The notes beneath the pieces are model-generated. The model had not been told where the DNA came from. It ran no database searches and saw only the letters and a program-made list of their open reading frames with translations. The translations under genes and the position numbers were made by a program. 64,000 bases of DNA from Lacihabitans sp. LS3-19. Lineage in GTDB: Bacteria; Bacteroidota; Bacteroidia; Cytophagales; Spirosomataceae. Location of the stretch: NCBI RefSeq assembly GCF_024343575.1, contig NZ_RJUA01000127.1:62001-126000 (forward strand), in the 5' to 3' direction. Of the stretch, positions 61,993 through 64,000 are shown one piece after another (the first letter of the stretch is position 1; the number at the start of each line of letters is the position of its first letter).

Positions 61993-62120
61993 TTGGTAAT
62001 TGGTATATTTTTTATTGGGGTATTGGTTATTGGTATAATTGTTATTGGTGTATTGGTTATTGGTGTAATTGGTTATTGGTGTAATTGTTATTGGGAAATG
62101 GAAATTTGCAATTCCAAAAC
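61993..62120. repeat. Repeat array F upstream of galactarate dehydratase
   Basis: A regular array of TTATTGGTGTAATTGG-like units, with TTATTGG about seven times, running from the start codon of garD (61992) towards the permease stop (62121). It is the most uniform of the set and lacks an inverted right arm. Translating it produces the false N-terminal extension of the garD frame. Confidence 0.75.
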
Positions 62121-63566
62121 TCACACCATTGGAAAAAACCAAGCAGCTATCATGGTTAAAATAACGCCTGTTACGCCCATCAAGCTTTGCATGGGTGCTA
62201 TGGTTTTCATGGCTTCTGTTTCGGTAAGATTGGAGGTTTTACACATTATCCAAAAGCCTGCATCGTTCATCCAAGGAATAAGCTTCGCTCCGCTTCCTAT
62301 GGCCAAACATAAGTAAACCGGATGAAAACCCAAATTCGGATTTTGAGCCATTCCGGCCAATATGCCTGAGGCCGTAATCAAAGCTACGGTAGCCGAGCCT
62401 TGGGCTGTTCTTACAATAGCGGTAATCATAAATGCCAAGGGAATCAAGGCCATTTGGTAGCTACTGGTTAGGTCCGCGATTCTTTGGCTAATACCCGATT
62501 GTTGCAACATCCCTCCAAAAGCACCTCCCGATGCTGTTATTAAAATAATACCTCCGCCAGTCATAAGGGCAGTTTGGACAAACGCCGTAATCTTTTCTTT
62601 TGAAGTTTTTTTCTGCCTAGACAAAACAATCAAAGCAAAAATAGCTCCCATAGTAATGGCGATATTTTTATCTCCAAAAAACAAGACAATATCAATAAAA
62701 TGGTTGATTAAAGAGAATGCTGTCCAGTCTCCTTTTGTCGTCACGAAGGCTTCAAATCCCGAACGAATGCAGATGGTAAGCAAAGGAAAAAGAGCAGGCA
62801 ACAATGCCCAACCTAAAGACGGCAAATCTTTGTCATCTTTGTTGGCTATTTCGGCAATATCCTCCAAACGTGCATCTGGCGAATCTCTTAATGGAATTGG
62901 CATTTTTTTGTTTAAATAAATGGCAATTAAATAGCCCACTATAATAGTACACAGACCAAGCAAAGAACCACAAACCATCATTAAACCTATGGGCACATTC
63001 ATAGCCCCTATCAAAAATAAAGGTCCGGGCGAAGGTGGAACATAAGAATTTGCCATAACCGCTCCCGCAATAACTGATAAAGCTAGTAAAAGATAATTTT
63101 TACCCAAACGCATTCCCATGGCTTTTGCCAAAGGCATCATAAGGAAAATTACGGTATCCACAAATACGGGTATGGTCAGAAAAAAGCTACTCAAAACAAA
63201 TCCCAAAGGGGCATTTTTTTCACCTGTCACTTTTAACATTGACCTAATTATCTTTTCAGCAGCACCGCTGTCTAACATCGCTTTGCCTATTATGGCCGCC
63301 ATGGCTATCAGTATCCCAATTTTGGCACAAGTATTACCAAACTCTGTGCCTATTCGGTCGCCTATGCTCTTATGCGAGAGTTTTAATGCTTCGGCCGCAG
63401 ACATGCCTTTGGCCAAATAAAACTGTTCTACTGAGGCCAAAGGTGTAAGTAAAGCCACTGTAATACCAGCTAAAAGCAAAGCCAAAAAAGGATGTAATTT
63501 CAAGCCAATGATACCACCTACAACGATTACAATACCTACAAGTAAAATAAAAATAGGATCAGACAT
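62121..63566 (-). CDS. GntP-family gluconate/hexarate permease
   Basis: This 481-residue membrane protein has 12 or more predicted transmembrane segments. GntP features are GGIIGLKLHPFLALLLAGITVALLTP, GTEFGNTCAKIGILIAMAAIIGKAMLDSGAAEKI (about 75-108), SFFLTIPVFVDTVIFLMMPLAKAMG, NSYVPPSPGPLFLIGAMN, and GLGFHPVYLCLAIGSGAKLIPWMNDAGFWI-type text near the end. The family imports gluconate and other sugar acids with protons. As first gene of the hexarate operon it probably takes up galactarate, glucarate or a related sugar acid. Confidence 0.92.
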   Translation of the reverse strand: MSDPIFILLVGIVIVVGGIIGLKLHPFLALLLAGITVALLTPLASVEQFYLAKGMSAAEALKLSHKSIGDRIGTEFGNTCAKIGILIAMAAIIGKAMLDSGAAEKIIRSMLKVTGEKNAPLGFVLSSFFLTIPVFVDTVIFLMMPLAKAMGMRLGKNYLLLALSVIAGAVMANSYVPPSPGPLFLIGAMNVPIGLMMVCGSLLGLCTIIVGYLIAIYLNKKMPIPLRDSPDARLEDIAEIANKDDKDLPSLGWALLPALFPLLTICIRSGFEAFVTTKGDWTAFSLINHFIDIVLFFGDKNIAITMGAIFALIVLSRQKKTSKEKITAFVQTALMTGGGIILITASGGAFGGMLQQSGISQRIADLTSSYQMALIPLAFMITAIVRTAQGSATVALITASGILAGMAQNPNLGFHPVYLCLAIGSGAKLIPWMNDAGFWIMCKTSNLTETEAMKTIAPMQSLMGVTGVILTMIAAWFFPMV

Positions 63567-63930
63567 AGAAAGGGTTTATTAGATTTCAAATCTTAAAGAA
63601 TTGCTCTAAAGAAATTGAAAATAGGGTAAAATACTAAAGCAAAATTATAGATTAAATATCCAATTTTCTGTTGAAATAATGCTAAAGTTTGGTGTTTTTT
63701 GGCGGTTAGAAGGGGGTGTGGATTCTTTAAAACGCCTTTAAAATAATTGAAATCTAAGTAAGTTTAATATTGGGGATAACTATATCATATTCGATAAACA
63801 ATATTTTTAAAGAAAAGAATAAAATTAAATGTATTCTTAAAGGTTAAATGAAAAATAGAAGGAATAAACGCTAATTGATTTTGAAATAATATTAATTTTT
63901 ATGGCTATTTCAATGCAAAACTTTAACAAA
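63567..63930. other. Upstream region of the hexarate operon
   Basis: An AT-rich stretch of 364 bp with no gene that I can support. A sequence resembling the -7 element (CAAAATTA at 63640-63647 on the plus strand, TAATTTTG on the minus) lies 74 bp before the GntP start. No matching -33 element is present at the expected distance, so I do not call a promoter. No regulator gene is in view. Confidence 0.3.
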
Positions 63931-63935
63931 AAAAA

Positions 63936-63974
63936 AATCGAAACAAAAGGCTTAATCCTACTTCTGTTTCGATT
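63936..63974 (-). terminator. Terminator of a minus-strand gene lying beyond the right edge
   Basis: AATCGAAACAAAAG (63936-63949) pairs with CTTCTGTTTCGATT (63961-63974) in a 14-bp stem with one mismatch. On the minus strand it is followed by a run of T. It shows that a further minus-strand gene ends to the right of the window. Confidence 0.7.
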
Positions 63975-64000
63975 ATAAAAATTTATCATTTTATTAATTC

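Noticed and set aside
61990-62110. CRISPR-like regular array upstream of garD
   Set aside because: The units are about 8-20 bp, degenerate and AT-rich, with no unique spacers of constant length and no cas genes nearby.

Overview
The window looks like chromosome of an AT-rich member of the Bacteroidota, probably a Cytophagales-type soil or freshwater plant-polymer degrader. The reasons are a SusC/SusD pair, a promoter of the TTG-N20-TAnnTTTG type, many secreted glycoside hydrolases, a sulfatase, LytS/LytTR signalling and a lack of clear Shine-Dalgarno motifs. The genus assignment is only a guess. No rRNA, tRNA or CRISPR array was seen.

Layout. (1) 1-7149, minus strand: the N-terminus of a fucose/arabinose isomerase-family protein, a DeoR regulator, a tiny MopE-like lipoprotein and a SusC/SusD uptake pair. 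A gene-poor stretch follows (7150-8662). (2) 8663-17178, plus strand: a compact pectin operon with a PL10 pectate lyase, an apiosidase-like GH140/DUF4038 enzyme, a GH28 polygalacturonase and three Sde182/DUF1593 proteins. A SOUL-family gene follows. (3) 17961-36267: an IclR (PcaR/PobR type) regulator diverges from a MetE-like methyltransferase. A plus-strand run then encodes a GH78 rhamnosidase, sulfatase, esterase, CitMHS carrier, AtuA pair and aromatic-acid MFS carrier. It converges on a minus-strand set (extradiol dioxygenase, C-C hydrolase-like protein, flavin hydroxylase, FAH-family hydrolase). Together this looks like cleavage of a plant aromatic glycoside or ester followed by meta-cleavage of the aromatic part. 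(4) 36423-44430: a GH35, CE15 and FAD-oxidoreductase operon and small redox genes, including an HxlR/NmrA divergent pair. (5) 44481-49124: an OMP_b-brl-type TonB receptor and a LytS/LytTR two-component pair that share matching 21-bp-period direct repeats in their promoters.

(6) 49443-54463: a complete 5.0-kb IS1595/ISXO2-like transposon with 27-bp perfect terminal inverted repeats and an 8-bp target duplication with one mismatch. Besides its transposase it carries a KilA-N protein and a two-gene BcgI-like restriction-modification system (nuclease-methylase fusion plus specificity subunit), all in one tightly packed operon. (7) 54496-63566: a GH3 enzyme, a DoxX-like protein and a hexarate operon (GntP permease, galactarate dehydratase, glucarate dehydratase, 5-dehydro-4-deoxyglucarate dehydratase). 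The hexarate genes could consume oxidised pectin galacturonate.

The most unusual non-coding signal is a set of AT-rich short-repeat arrays (units like TTATTGGT or TTATTTGT, with inverted counterparts) that fill six intercistronic gaps from stop codon to start codon in the minus-strand operons. One of them houses a plus-strand four-helix-bundle (23S rRNA intervening-sequence type) gene. Three contain versions of an 18-bp palindrome, TCCCGATAGCTATCGGGA.
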